Source of the DNA: Norana najaformis
Taxonomy: Eukaryota; Annelida; Clitellata; Crassiclitellata; Hormogastridae
Length of the DNA stretch: 64,000 bases
Direction of reading: 5' to 3'
Assembly (NCBI GenBank): GCA_964023275.1
Contig: OZ029913.1
Coordinates: 42,098,757 to 42,162,756, forward strand
Below the pieces are notes generated by a model. The model was not told the DNA's origin and did not search any database. It was given only the letters and a program-made list of their open reading frames with translations. Numbering within the stretch: the first letter of the stretch is position 1; every line of letters starts with the position of its first letter. Of the stretch, positions 46,920-59,300 are shown one piece after another. Both the position numbers and the translations under genes were made by a program.

Positions 46920-49035
46920 GTATTGCGTTCCTGTCTATAGGTTCTGGCTACGTCCCACTCAACACACATTTTCCTCATACATTTCTACTAGCTCGGTCTG
47001 CATCCATAAACCATAAGCCATAAGCTCTCATCTATAAAAAGATCACATAAAGCTAAGTAAGTAGGTCCTACACAAGAATTCGATCTTAGAATTCCAAGAT
47101 TTCGAATAGGCTACAAGAATTTAAATGACCGTTGGAATGCCAATGGGGCAGTACATAACGTTTCTCAGTTTCAGCTTCATCAGCTGCTATCTTATCCCAC
47201 CCGCTGTCGTTTACGACACTGACAGCCAACGCACGTGTCCCCAAGGGGTGCCACGAAGCGTTACGATTGCTGGCTGAGGTAGAGCTGCAGGCTGCAGTAG
47301 CAAAGTTTACGAGGGAAATGCATCATTATCGTTGTATCAATACACGTTTCATGGTATATTTGTTTATGCATTGGTAGATCATAACATATTGAGTCGCAGA
47401 AATTCACAGTTAAAACGTCGAAGGGACTGGTGAGCCCAGTCATGGGAAAGTAAATGAAGTTCGTGGAGTAGTCTGAAGACTACGAGGTCTATAGGCTGTA
47501 AACGCTAAAGGCTTATAAAGGCTGGAAAAGGGCCTTTAATCATCAACGTCGTCGTCACCATCATCACCAGTTACTGACGCCAGCCATTTGGCGGCAATGG
47601 GAAGAAATTCTTTTCGGTCATTAGTGCTTTCAACGGCTGCTTTTCTCATGTTTAGTTAAAGTCTTTTTATGTCTTCGTTCTCGTGAGTTCTCTATCCATG
47701 CAGCCCAGTAGTCGTGGTCTTCGTTAGTTAGGCCTACGCTTCCCTTCCAATAACTGGCAGCTAAAACCCGTTATCTAAAATCGGCGAAACTCTTTTGAAT
47801 CAACATCTGTCAAACGTGTTGAGATCTATCAATCTTCATCCAATCCAGTGTGTAAACAACAAATCCAAATGACTTGGTTACAGCTCTGATTACAGCGGTA
47901 GGCCTAAATGTTATTTACTCCATTATACTTTACACATAATTAAATATACTTTTAGAGATAGTTAAAGGCTTAACGAATATTTGTGATATAGTTTTCTAAT
48001 TAGTTATGGGTTTAGTGAATGATTGCATTATGAATGCGAGCAACGCAGTTCGCAACCGCTGCCGATGTGAATCGATACATAATCATTTAACACCTCTCTT
48101 CGTAATAGACCTAAATAGTTTAAACAAATACAGTTCTACTGACCCCTGTTACGCCACGAGAGTCGCGGCATCGCCGAGTTAACTGTACGCACTAAGTATC
48201 GAGCGGGCCGGCGAGTCTCGAGTGTATAGGTACAAAGGCGTATCTGTGTGTGCCCGAAGCAGATCGCTGGAATCTTAGGACCGCCTCGTGCGTAGCTGGG
48301 CCCGAAATTTATCGCACCCGGCATTCCGACTTCCTCGCTCGCGGCGCAATCTCCGCCTAAATAGACTCGAAGATATGTACACAATAGACCTATTAGGCGT
48401 GCGTCCGTGGTTGGAGGTGGCACTGGATGGCTGGGAAGGCCTCGGCCGACGCTGCGTGGCGGGTTTGGCTGGGGCTGCAGCGGTCACAGAGGCACTTAAA
48501 GACGTTTACCCCCTGTTGGTCGGGGCTTGTACTCGGTTAGGGGGCATGACTGGATGGGAGAGGAATTCCTCAACGCCCCTTGATTCTGACGATAGGCCTC
48601 TTTGGAATCAATGCCTGTCGTTCTGTTCTAACTGGTTTTCTTGCTGTTTGCCAGTCAGTTTTCTTCTCTTTCTCTCTGTCTTGCTTTTTGTCGAGCTTTC
48701 GTGCTTTCTCTTTATCATTTCTGTCTTTTTTGTCTGACCATCTTCCTGTACGCTTATTTCTAGACTAATTCCTTATGTATAGACTCCCACACTTGTTTAA
48801 ATTCATTCCTATAGATTATATATATAAGCTTCATATAGTGCAACTATGTCACAAACTGATGATGATGAGGATGATGATGATGATGATGACGTGTACTGTA
48901 TTTATGGGATACAATTAAATCGGCATCGTTCATTATGTACATATATTTACAATCATAAGGGTGCATATATATACAATGTAAAATAAATTATAAATAAGTA
49001 AAATACATGATAAATGTTTATATATTATAGATATT
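46920..49035. other. Gene-free spacer
   Basis: No gene is supported. 48130-48560 is GC-rich with frames open on both strands and no recognised domain. 48860-48890 is a (GAT)n run. The remainder shows nothing I recognise. Confidence 0.4.
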
Positions 49036-49039
49036 TTTG

Positions 49040-49189
<150 letters not shown>

Positions 49190-49205
49190 ACACGTGTATA
49201 GACAC

Positions 49206-50142
49206 TAGGGATGTTAAACGATAATCGGAAATCCGATAATCGGTTTCGAAAACGATTATCGGTTTTCTTATTTACAAAACGATAATCGAATTAATTTTTT
49301 TTCATTTTCGTACTGAAAATTATAAGAAATGTCAGAAAGAAATAATTCATGGATTTGTTTAGATTTTACGATTGTTTTGATCCAATATGGCCGGCAGATA
49401 AAAAGGCGCGTTTGTTCAAAATTTGTGAGCGCTCCGTGCGGCAATCTTATAGTATCCAATGTTACCATTAGCATGTTGGCGTGGCTCAGGCGCGCCATGC
49501 CGGGCTGCAGCCCTAGGGCTCAGCGGGCGTCCGAGTTTATCCAGTAGGATGCACTGCTCATCGGTCCCCGTCCAAGACTGTTCGCTCTACTGGCCGCTGC
49601 ATCTCGGACAGTGACTGTCATCAAAGGTATACCTAGCTTGCATCCATGCTATCTTGGCTATTACTATTACTGCATAGGTATGTTGTCATATTCATTGAGC
49701 TGCGCATCCTGTTGGATGAGCCTCTTACCGCCGGCTGTAGTTGCTGCTGCCCGGGCTGAAGCCAGGCCCACGTGCTAATGAAAATTTGGACTACGATACT
49801 TTAGATTGCCGATATGATTACTATTAGGAATATGTTTTTATACTTTTATTTATGCTGTTTAATGAATAAAAGATTTCTTAAATAAACCTACAGTATAAAT
49901 TATGTTCAATTAAAATTTAAATCTATAAGTAGAAAAACATATTTCGGTGTTGACTGACACTGCGTTGCATGTACGTACGTAACTTACGATATATAATAAT
50001 AAAGTAACTGCATTATATTTATTTAATAATATATTAAATTTGCTAATTGCTATGAAGGCCAATAAAAACCAATAATCGGTTTAAACTCGGATTTCTACAA
50101 CCGATAATCGGTTTGCCAAAAAACCCGATATTAACAACCCTA
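49206..50142. mobile_element. Non-autonomous hAT-type element with perfect 8-base target-site duplication
   Basis: ATAGACAC occurs immediately outside both ends (49198-49205 and 50143-50150). The ends are TAGGGATGTTAA on the left and, inverted, TAGGGTTGTTAA on the right (one mismatch in 12). Both subterminal regions are packed with CGATAATCGG words. At 937 bases with no transposase it is non-autonomous. The interior 49400-49790 is GC-richer unique sequence. Confidence 0.9.
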
Positions 50143-50375
50143 ATAGACACATAATATAACATAATATAACATAACATAATATCTCTACATGGTCAGTCAG
50201 TGGCGCCGCTGGCGAATGATATTATGCTAATTAGGTGATTGACCAGCAATTGTAAGTTTTTTCAAGATGTGCTAAGATGTAAAGAATTTAAGTTCGTTAA
50301 TAAACTAATTTTTAAAATCTTAATTAAACATCAAAAACACAAAAATAAATTCAGTTACACTTTAAAATTATGAAC

Positions 50376-50444
50376 ACTTGTTTATTTTGCATGATCACTG
50401 ACTGTGAGCATATCACAGTCAGTGATCATGCAAAATAAACAAGT
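50376..50444. repeat. Perfect 32-base hairpin, 5-base loop
   Basis: Left arm 50376-50407 and right arm 50413-50444 are exact reverse complements (ACTTGTTTATTTTGCATGAT and so on), separated by GCATA. Pairing ends sharply outside. It lies just beyond the 3' side of the LINE fragment at 50470-50950. Confidence 0.95.
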
Positions 50445-50469
50445 AACGTTTAAGTTGAACTTTAAATTG

Positions 50470-50950
50470 ATTTGGAGTCGGTACATTCGTCAAATTAATA
50501 GGACGAGAGTTCCATAGTAGCTTTTAATTGAGAAAAGCTTCACGTTAGAGCGAGCCTTTTCAGTTCGATATTTTAACGAGGATCTTGTGTAGCATATCTA
50601 TGGACAGCCTCGCCTCTATGAAAATAACTATCAAATGCTAGTGGCAACATTTTGTTACGATAGCGAAACATAAATAGATATTTTGTTACATCAGTCGATT
50701 CTAGTGAATTGATTGTTTCAAAAGCAGGTTTAGAACTGACAGACCAGTGTAACACAGAGCACGTATACGAACAGCAGGCTTCTTTAGAAATAGTATAGTC
50801 TTTTTACGGAGAGGGATAATTTGAGCCCCAACAGATGTTACAGTATGACAGATATGGAAAAAATAGACTAAGATAGAAATATTAAGGATGTGGCTGGGTA
50901 ATTGATGCCTAATATGAGGTATAAATAGGCATAGATTCAGGCAAACAGAC
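50470..50950 (-). mobile_element. LINE ORF2 C-terminal fragment
   Basis: Minus-strand translation gives 'LFMFRYRNKMLPLAFDSYF' and 'AVHRYATQDPR', then in another frame 'YRTEKARSNVKLFSIKS' and 'YYGTLVLL'. This is the C-terminal pattern of non-LTR elements (FMYKY...LLP..F...F / VH.YNTR / R.....F..I.Y.G..LWN). Frames are broken. Confidence 0.7.
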
Positions 50951-51554
50951 AAGCATGTGGTGTAGGCAACTACACCGTTGCAAAATTCATGCCAGATTCA
51001 GTTCATTCGGTGACAAGATACGCCGGGGTTTCTCTCCAGGAGAATCGGATCGTCGGATGCAGATGATGCCACCTGCTGTCCAAGATCTCGCGATGTTTTT
51101 GGCCCTGAGAAGAGATCGCGGGCGTGCAAAAATTTCACATTGTACTTTGCAAGATGCTCGTTGCTGTAACCTGCATCATTCGGTGGCTGTTGGGTAGATC
51201 TCTTTGCCCTCCTGCAGGCTCAGTAAACTTCACTTCTTGTCCGTCTTGTGGCTAACCGAACAACGATATAGGTCTAAAGGTTTGTCGTTCTTTCGGCGCG
51301 GAATTCTGTATATAGGCCGTCGAGATATTAATATCGCGAATGTGTAATGCCAGATGGTCATGGCAGTGATTGACAACGACGCGTTCTGTCTCTGGGTAAC
51401 GATAACATGCAGCCTTAGGATCAAATGTGGTATACCAGATAAGTCGGGGCCATGTCTTGATCCAGAGGCAATCTCAGCCTTGGACCCCATTAGAGATTCT
51501 AACAGTGAGTTCTCCATGCCTCAGCGAACGACGATTCCGGAAGACCGTGGATTT

Positions 51555-51905
51555 TTAAACTGTCAAACCGAAGATGGTTCTTGTACTTTCAATGCTCTGC
51601 TTCTTCAAGATGTTATTTTCGTCGGTCAGTATATGAACTTTGTCCATGCAGAAGACTTTTATTACGGTTCTCGACAATCCTGCGACCATTTTCTCCGCTG
51701 TTTTCTCGATGGCTGCCATAAATTTAGTTTTTAAGTCGAAGAACATCTGTTCGAATGTGGGCGATATGCTGGCCATGAGACGGGACACTAGGGAATCAGT
51801 AAGATCGTCCAAAATCAGATCGACTATGTCGTCAGCCTTCAAGCCCTTGTTTGCCATTTTCGTAGAAACTGCGTCAGGTAACAGTGTAAATCGGAGCGTT
51901 GACAT
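51555..51905 (-). CDS. Possible LINE ORF1-like coiled-coil fragment
   Basis: An ATG at 51905 (second ATG near 51854) opens 116 codons. The product has acidic and hydrophobic heptad-like stretches ('DDIVDLILDDLTDSLVSRL', 'LKTKFMAAIEKTAEKMVAG') and a Lys/Asn/Leu segment ('LTDENNILKKQS'), giving the look of an ORF1p coiled coil. Decayed frames continue leftward to about 51000, towards the LINE C-terminus at 50470-50950 on the same strand. No RNA-binding domain is clearly readable. A different origin is possible. Confidence 0.35.
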   Translation of the reverse strand: MSTLRFTLLPDAVSTKMANKGLKADDIVDLILDDLTDSLVSRLMASISPTFEQMFFDLKTKFMAAIEKTAEKMVAGLSRTVIKVFCMDKVHILTDENNILKKQSIESTRTIFGLTV

Positions 51906-52049
51906 AAAACAGTCAGCAAATAGTTAAGAGTTCTGCAGGTGTGAGGTTCATGTCTGAAAAACGTGCACAACAACGCATTTACTCGGCCGCCATCTTGGTT
52001 AAGATGTGCTTATTCAGCAGACATGCATCTACATACAATCTCAACTACG

Positions 52050-52145
52050 TCACTGTCATTTTCGGGTGGTGCCAGTCCCAAGCCTGGATAAAGGAGAAGG
52101 GCGACGATAAGCATCTTTGCTATCACACCGCGTCTTTGAACAGAA
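52050..52145 (+). repeat. Dispersed repeat, copy 1 (inverted partner at 61930-62030)
   Basis: CGGGTGGTGCCAGTCCCAAG, GCCTGGATAAAGGAGAAGGG and ATCACACCGCGTCTTTGAAC match, with few changes, the minus strand of 61930-62030. It is probably a short-element or LINE 3' end. A (CA)n run follows. Confidence 0.7.
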
Positions 52146-52415
52146 ACCATACACCCACCCACACACACACACACATGTGCACCCACACACCTACATAAAT
52201 TAAATGAGGCTATAGGTAGGTGGACGTGGGTGACCTGCGGCTAAAAGAAGTTGTTAAACACGGGATACAATCAACAGTTAACATCGAAGGGTTCAATCCA
52301 AACGTTGTATGGTAAGATAAGGTCCATTTTGAAATCGACAGAGATCGAATAATGTGAGGACTTTCGGCAGTTGCTTTCATGGCCCCAAGGTAATAGGAAG
52401 CAACATGGAATTGTA

Positions 52416-52417
52416 GA

Positions 52418-52494
<77 letters not shown>
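52416..52494. repeat. (GA)n microsatellite
   Basis: About 39 GA units are uninterrupted; a purine-rich tract continues to about 52980 (listed next). Confidence 0.97.
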
Positions 52495-52497
<3 letters not shown>

Positions 52498-52985
52498 GAA
52501 GAGGCCGGGAAGGGAAGAGGAAGTTCAGAGAGGGGAAATGTGGAGACGAAGAAGCAGGGAACTGGATATTGAAAGAGGGATCGAAGAGCGGACGGATGAT
52601 GGGGAAGCAAAGGGATGAGGAGTGGAGAAAGAGCGAGAGGGAGAAAAGTAAAACAAAAGGGATTTTATAAATGCGGGAGAAGGAGAGGAGCGGCCGGGGA
52701 AGAGGATAAGAGGATGGGAAAGATTAGTGAAGATGAAAGAGTGCTTGGAAGTGAAAAAGGAAGGGACGGTAGACGGAGAAACGGAAAGCCAAAGGGGATT
52801 TCATAAATGTAACAGAGGGAGAGAGGCCGGGGAAAGTGAAGGAGATGAGACGAGAAGGAAATGTGCGAATGGGAACAGAGATTGGGAGAGATTGGGAAGG
52901 GAGGGGAGATTGGGAGGACAGGAGTTGTGGGAGGGGAATTTAGAGCGAGAGGAAGAACAGGGAGCAACGGAGCCAAGTCATCCCA
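52495..52985. repeat. Purine-rich tract
   Basis: Nearly 500 bases are dominated by A and G (GGAAGAGG, GAGAGGCCGGGG). Two internal segments, near 52650-52690 and 52785-52830, share 'GGGATTT(T/C)AT(A)AATG(C/T)' followed by GGGAGA(A/G)GG, suggesting an old internal duplication. Confidence 0.75.
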
Positions 52986-53301
52986 AGAAGAATGCTGTGG
53001 ACTGGCTATCTGCTATTTTGGCGCGTCATCGGCTGAATCCATGTGCGTTAGACATAGCTACAGAAGTTAATAATAGTAATATTAATAATAAATTATTTAC
53101 TTATTTATTTATTAAGATCCATACCTTTCTGCCTCCTTCCAAAACACGCTCAGTCCATGTAGAGATGCGCATGCCTTTTGTGCTACATGGTTTGCTTCCC
53201 CTTGCAAAATTTCTGCGGACACTCATGATCGAAAGAGTTTATCTAGAAGGGGCATTAGCTGAACTCTATAGCGGGCAGATGCCCTGCGCACGATAGGCTA
53301 G

Positions 53302-53304
<3 letters not shown>

Positions 53305-53389
<85 letters not shown>
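53305..53389. repeat. (TA)n microsatellite
   Basis: It is an uninterrupted TA run of about 85 bases. Confidence 0.97.
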
Positions 53390-53392
<3 letters not shown>

Positions 53393-53849
53393 TTGTCCAT
53401 CGTTATTCCGTCATCGGTGAGGGCGAATAATTGGTCATTCGGGCGGAGGCCCATTAAGGAGGCTTCGGATTAGTTCTGTCGGCGTTGGTTGGTGCGTGCG
53501 TTAGAGTTAGCGGCGTGCGTGTGGCTGATCGCTAAGGACCAGACGATAATATTCCAGATGGGGGGCTGGGTGAGGGGGGTTGATCGAAAACGACCCAGCA
53601 GCAGAGGGAGTTACTAAGAAGCACCCTCTGCTGCTTAGTTTACTTAATACCCTTTGAATTGCGGCCGCCATCTTTGGCTCTCGATTGCATAGCACCCGAC
53701 CCGTTAATGACGTTGTAAGAATGGTGCTCTCCCACCGCTCGGCTGACTGGCGCAAAGAAGAGTGAGTTGGGTGTTTGGGGAGGGGTGGCACCCTGAGGTG
53801 TCGGGCTGAACCGCTGTTGAAATCGTATATGCTATGGCTCTTTGGAAGT
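53390..53849. other. Spacer with a short perfect hairpin
   Basis: No gene is recognised. AGCAGCAGAGGG at 53597-53608 pairs perfectly with 53624-53635 across a 15-base loop. Confidence 0.5.
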
Positions 53850-54160
53850 CATTCTCCTTAACTTAATTTTTAACTGACCTGATGTTATAACCTTTACTTA
53901 CCTTATATTAGCTTGGCCCACACTTCCTCACCTTATCGTACCTTACCTTAATTGACCTTCCATTTACCTGTGAACTTATATTTGCCCGACTTTCCACATC
54001 GACAAGAACTGCTTGGCCTTTCTGTCCCTTTTTCCGTCAACGTTTGACCACTATTCCTTTGGATCGTGGTTTTCTTTTATCAAATCAAGAGCGTCTCTGA
54101 GGAGTTTTCTTGAAGAGGCGCTATACAAATATGCGATTACAGTTACAATTCAAAACACTG
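53850..54160 (+). repeat. CTTACCTTA patch followed by LINE 3'-tail scrap
   Basis: 53855-53960 has loose TTACCTTA words. 54060-54160 ends GAGGCGCTATACAAATATGC then GATTACAGTTACAATT, the plus-oriented LINE 3' signature, with a faint C-terminal reading upstream. Confidence 0.5.
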
Positions 54161-54529
54161 TTTACATGAAATTACGTAAACAAAATAATAAGTCAAAGTT
54201 TCAGCTAGCGAAGTAATTCTATTCTACCTTTGAGAGCCAAATCTTTTGACTTGAGCGGTAGAATGACATCTGAAAACATATATTATCTACATACATGTTA
54301 TATTAACATGCATTATATACAAGTGGATGTAGTGATGAGGTAATACGAATGAATTTATAAATATATATTTGGTGGTTGATGTGTATACATGAGGTTACAT
54401 ACAGGTGGACTGCGTATAATTCCAGGCTATAGACGCCGCATCATCATCTGCCGCGGAATGTCGTTATTTGCTTTTATTTACATGGAACAGAACAGCCGCA
54501 GGGAATAATTCATCCCTCACGTTCCGTCG

Positions 54530-54975
54530 CTTCTCCTCCTCCTCCTCCTCCCCCTCCTCCTATTCCTCCTTCTCCTCCTCGCCTTCTGTTCGTCGTGTCT
54601 CTTCTCTACCATACTGGTCCTCCTCGTATAGTCACTCCCCTTCTTTTCCCCATTCCTCAGCTCGTTCCCCTTCCTTCTTTTCCTCTCTTCCTGTTTCTCT
54701 TGTTCACTTCTCTTCCTCTTCCTTTTGCTCCTCCTCCTTCTCTTCTCATCATCTTAATCTTCTTCCTCTTCCTCTTCTTGCTCCTCTCGTTTCTCCTTTT
54801 CCTTCACTTCTTCTTTCTTTTCCTACTTTTCTTCTTCATGTTCCTCCTCATCCTTTAACACTCGCTCCTCTTCCGTCTCCCCTTCCTTCTCCCTTTCCGC
54901 TTCTCTCGTTCCTTTTCCTTTTGTTTCTCCTCCTCCTCCTCCTCCTCTTCTTACTCCTCTTCCTCCTCCTCCTTC
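54530..54975. repeat. Long pyrimidine-rich tract
   Basis: About 440 bases of the plus strand are almost all C and T (CTCCTCCTC, TTCCTCTTC). Serine/leucine/phenylalanine open frames across it are artefacts. Confidence 0.92.
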
Positions 54976-55399
54976 GTTGAAAATAGCCCATCTATGCATA
55001 CGATATTCACCACACATTTGGGTAATTGCACAGCGTTTAACAGTCCATGAAGCAGATCGCACACACATACACTCACAAGCAACCCTTCAAACGATTGTAG
55101 CGCATGTATGCATGTATGTATAGGTATATCCACACACATATAAAAATATGTATATGTATATGTGCACTTTTATATACATAAGTATACGTGTGTGTATATC
55201 ATCTTAGACTTGTATACGTATCTCGGAATCCCTGCGGAGAAACTTAGCGTTGATAAAGGAAGCTTAGAACGCCGATGGTATATCAATGCTTTTTCGTATT
55301 TCGATAGTTTACTAGTGCTAGGCTCTGCAGGCCGCATCAGCACACAGCTGCACATTGAACGCGGGCTCTGTGGTGGCACGGAAGAATTTCCCAGAAAAA

Positions 55400-56310
55400 C
55401 CTCTTTAGAATAACCGAGAATATGTCTAGGAATAACCCATAGAATAGCTCGAAGAATAATTTTATCAAGGAATAACTTATTGAATAGCTTGGAGTATTAT
55501 TATGTCTATAAATAAGCTATTTAATAACCTTTAGGATAGCTTAGAGTAATTCGCCGAATATATCTAGAAATAACCCATAGAATAGCTTGGAATATTCCAT
55601 ACACTGTCTAGAACAGTTTAGAGTATAATTATGACTCAGAATGGTTCAGGCTAACTGGTAAATTGCTTAGAGCAACCAGTAGAATATTTCTAAGAATGAC
55701 CCACAGAATAGTTTGGAAGAAATTGTAGAAGAAATTGTATTTTTAGGAATAACCCATATTGAATAAGCTATAGAATAGCATAGAATGATCCTTCGAATAT
55801 GTCTAGAATAGCTTGAAATTTTCTGTAGAATAAATCTTGGAATAACATTTGTAGTAACTCAGAATAATTCGCAATCATAAAATAGCTCAGAATTACCCAC
55901 AACATAACCTATAGAATAGCTTAGAATATCCGTCAAATACATCTAGAATCTTGTCTTGTCTTTAGCCATCTTCGATCTGAAGTTGGGCCGCTTCATGAAC
56001 CGTCCATCTCCAGATGTTTCTATCTTCAGTATCTGACTCATAGTTAATCCTGTCCAAGACCTTATACTCTAAATCCAATCGTGGTCTTATCTAGAATATA
56101 GCTTGGTATATTCCGTAGAATTTATCTTGGATTAACCTCTATATTAGCTCAGAATGATTTTGAATCATAGTTCAGGATAACCAGTGCATTGCAAAGAATA
56201 TCTCAAGGAAAACACTGCATGCATATAATATCCTCTTGAATAGCTTAAAATTACCTGGAGAATATATCTAGGAATAGCCCACAGAATAGATCAGAATAAT
56301 CCGCCGCGGA
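55400..56310. repeat. Degenerate AGAATA word array, about 900 bases
   Basis: Imperfect repeats of phrases like GGAATAACCCATAGAATAGC, TTGGAATA and TCTAGAATA recur every 15-30 bases. Words return in smaller patches near 59750, 60225 and 60865-60980. An unrelated insert occupies 55955-56095. Confidence 0.85.
55955..56095 (-). mobile_element. LINE ORF2 3'-end fragment within the AGAATA array
   Basis: Minus-strand translation gives 'LDLEYKVLDRINYESDTED' then 'RNIWRWTVHEAAQLQIEDG', resembling the extreme C-terminus of some endonuclease/RT proteins (EDR..WR..VHEAA). It is bounded on both sides by array words, so it looks inserted. Confidence 0.4.
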
Positions 56311-56329
56311 TAACTTTTAAAAACCTATC

Positions 56330-59300
56330 GTCTTTTTCTTCTGGTTATCTGCCGTCAGGCAGGTTCATACGTCCGATGACGCCACTCCTCTCGGTGCTGA
56401 GCTTCTTCTTTCAGCCTGCTGTAGCTGTCCGTCATCATCCAATCCAGCAGCATCTGTCTGGGTCTTCCTCTTGTCTTCTTCTCCTCCATTCTGCCCTCAA
56501 TGACGGTTCTCAAGAGTAAGCCCCTCTCAATATGTGACCATTGACCAATCCATTTTCTCTGTCATCTCCTTATTTTAGCTATCATAGATCTTTCTTCTCC
56601 AACTTTTTCAGCACCTCCGCGTTTGCTATGTGCTCCATCCAACTAACTTTTTCCATCGTACGCCAAATCCACATTTCAAAGGCCTCCAATCTCTTGATGT
56701 CCTCCTTTCTCATGGTCCATGTTTCGTATCCATGCAACACCACGCTCCATATCAGAGCTTTAGTCGTTCGTTTCTTTAAGTTCTTGTTCATTTTTCATCT
56801 CAGTAACTATTTTTTGTTTTGAGAATGCGTCTTTGCCCAATGCTATTCTTCTTTTGATTTCCTCGTGGCATTTTGCATGACAACAGCTTCCCAGGTAGCA
56901 GAATTCTTTTACTTGTTCTATTTCCTCTCCACTGATGTTTATTCTTACTAATGTTTCTTCTCCTTTGCTTAACCTCGTGATCTTTGTCTTTTTGATATTT
57001 ATTTTCATACCATACTCGATTGATATGGTGTGCAGACGGTTCATCATTCTTTGCAGAACCTCCTGGCTACTCGACAACATTGCTTGATCATCTGCGAATC
57101 TTAGAAACTTTACCAGTCTGCCTCCGACTTTTGTTCCTTCTATACCATATCTTCTAGTGTCTCTCGGTTAAGCTCTTGTGTGTAGATGTTGAAGAGTATA
57201 GTGGTGACAATGGGTACCCTTGTCTCACTCCCCTGTCTAGTTTCCCTGGTTCTGAATATTCTTCATCTATGCTAATCCGTATTTTCCGGCACTTTTTTAG
57301 ATTTCCTATAAGCCTTCTGTCCCTCCAACCCACTAACAGTCTTCTGAGTGCCTGCATTAGCCTTCCTCAGTCGACTCTGTCAGATGACTTTTCATCGTCC
57401 ACAAAACATATATACACATCCTGGCCATGTTGACAACTCCTCTCTTTCAGCACTGTTAAGGCTCCAATAGCATCCCTGGTTCCTCTACCCTTTCTGAATG
57501 CAAACTGATCATCACCTAAGCAATCGATTGCTTCTGACTTTGCCTGCACTCTCTTCGTTAGAATTCGCAACATTATCTTTGAAGCATGAGTCAGAAGACT
57601 AATAGTACGGTGATCCTCGCAAGCCGTGGCGTTTGATTGCTTTTTGAGTGGGATCAGGATGGTCTGCAAAAAGTCTTCCGGCCAATACTCCAGTTGTAGG
57701 CCTATATATATCTTGGCAAACCCTTACTAACTTCATCATTGATTTGTCACCGAGATTTTTTAGCATTTCTTCCGGTATGTTATCTATTCCTTCAGATTTG
57801 TTGTTTTCAGTTAATTAATGGCCGCCAACGACTTGTCTTTCAGCACCTCCGGTCCAATGTCCTCCGTATTGTCCCAGATGAGGTTTTCCTCCAGGTCTTT
57901 GGGCCTGTTTCCGCTCCTGTGCAGTTCTTCCACATATTCTTTCCATCGGCCTTTCATTTCATACATACATACATGCATACATACATACATGCGTGCGTGC
58001 GTACGTATATACGTACATACGCACATACAACCGTAAGTTCATAAATACATACATGCATACATACATGTGCAACTATTCATGCAGAAATTTGCCTTGGCTA
58101 TCTCTGACTGTAATTTCTCCTCCTTCACTCAACTTCTTTGATATTTGCTTTACCCTTTCATACACCAGATCATATCTTCCACGCTGCTTCAATGATTCTA
58201 GGTCTTTACATTGCTCCTCTCACCATTTTTTCTGGCTTCTTCTATTGTTCTTCGTAATTTGTTGTTTAATCTTCTATACTCCTGTCTCGCCATGCACTTC
58301 TGTGCTGTGATGTTTCCACTTTCTTCGCGCCTACATATCCAAGAGCACCTCTTCAGTTATCCATGGTTTTTGAGCAGGTAGTATCTGATTAAAACCCACA
58401 ATTTCTGTTGCATTCTTAATTATGGTGTTCTTCAGCCTGTTCCATCTTTCTTCTGTTGACATTATACTTTTAATACTTATCATCATCTCTTTACATCATA
58501 CTCTTCTAGATGTTCTTCTGTTTTATCCATTAGTTCCTTGTTCTTCATTTAAATTTTCCCTTGTTCCATTTTTGTCTAAGTTCACAAATGTCAGTTGAAG
58601 GTGGACCTTCATGGCTATAGTAAGTTGTCGTCTGTGTCGGCATCCTGATATTGCTCTAGAGTTTTTGACGCTGTTTCTGAATCTTATTCGAACCATGATA
58701 TAGTCCAGTTGGTAGAGTGCATGCTACATCTCCCGGTGCTTTCAACGTGTACCAACGGTACACGTGAAATTCTACTAGTTTGTCTCTTCTGCATGCTGTT
58801 TCGTTTCCCCAGACCGTTTAATCCAACATATCTTCCGTCTGCACCCTCTCCAACCACTGCATTTCCGTCTCCCAGTACAACTGCCTACTGTTCCTTTAGT
58901 TCCATCCAATGCTTCTTCAATTATCTCATACATATAGTGTCTATCTCTTCCTCTTCATGTGTTGTGGTGGGCATGTACACCTGTATTATTACAATGTCCA
59001 CTGACTTGACTTGTATTGTTACCTTGAGCATCCTGTCTCCTGCCTTTCAGTCTTGGATACACATTTGTCAGTCTTCTCCTTCAACAGTAGGGCAATGCCG
59101 TTTTGACTCTTTATTCCTCCAGAGTGTATTATTCTTACTCCCTTTTTGAAATCTCCTCCCTCCCTCCAACTCACCTCTGAAAGCCCCATTATATCCAAGC
59201 CCGTCTTTCTCACCTGTTTAATCACCTTTGCAAGTTTTCCAGGTCTTAACATTGTTCGTACATTTCATGTCCCTAAGTGAATTGTCTCTTTAAAAGGATT

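Noticed and set aside
48288..48737. A 149-codon plus-strand frame
   Set aside because: It is GC-rich with the opposite strand also open, no recognised domain, and a T/C-rich hydrophobic end that looks like chance.
54468..54980. A 170-codon Ser/Leu/Pro frame
   Set aside because: It comes from a pyrimidine-rich low-complexity tract.
57739..58310. Plus-strand open frames at 57739-58044 and 57993-58310
   Set aside because: They lie opposite the minus-strand RTE-like LINE and include its (CATA)n insertion. They have no domain.
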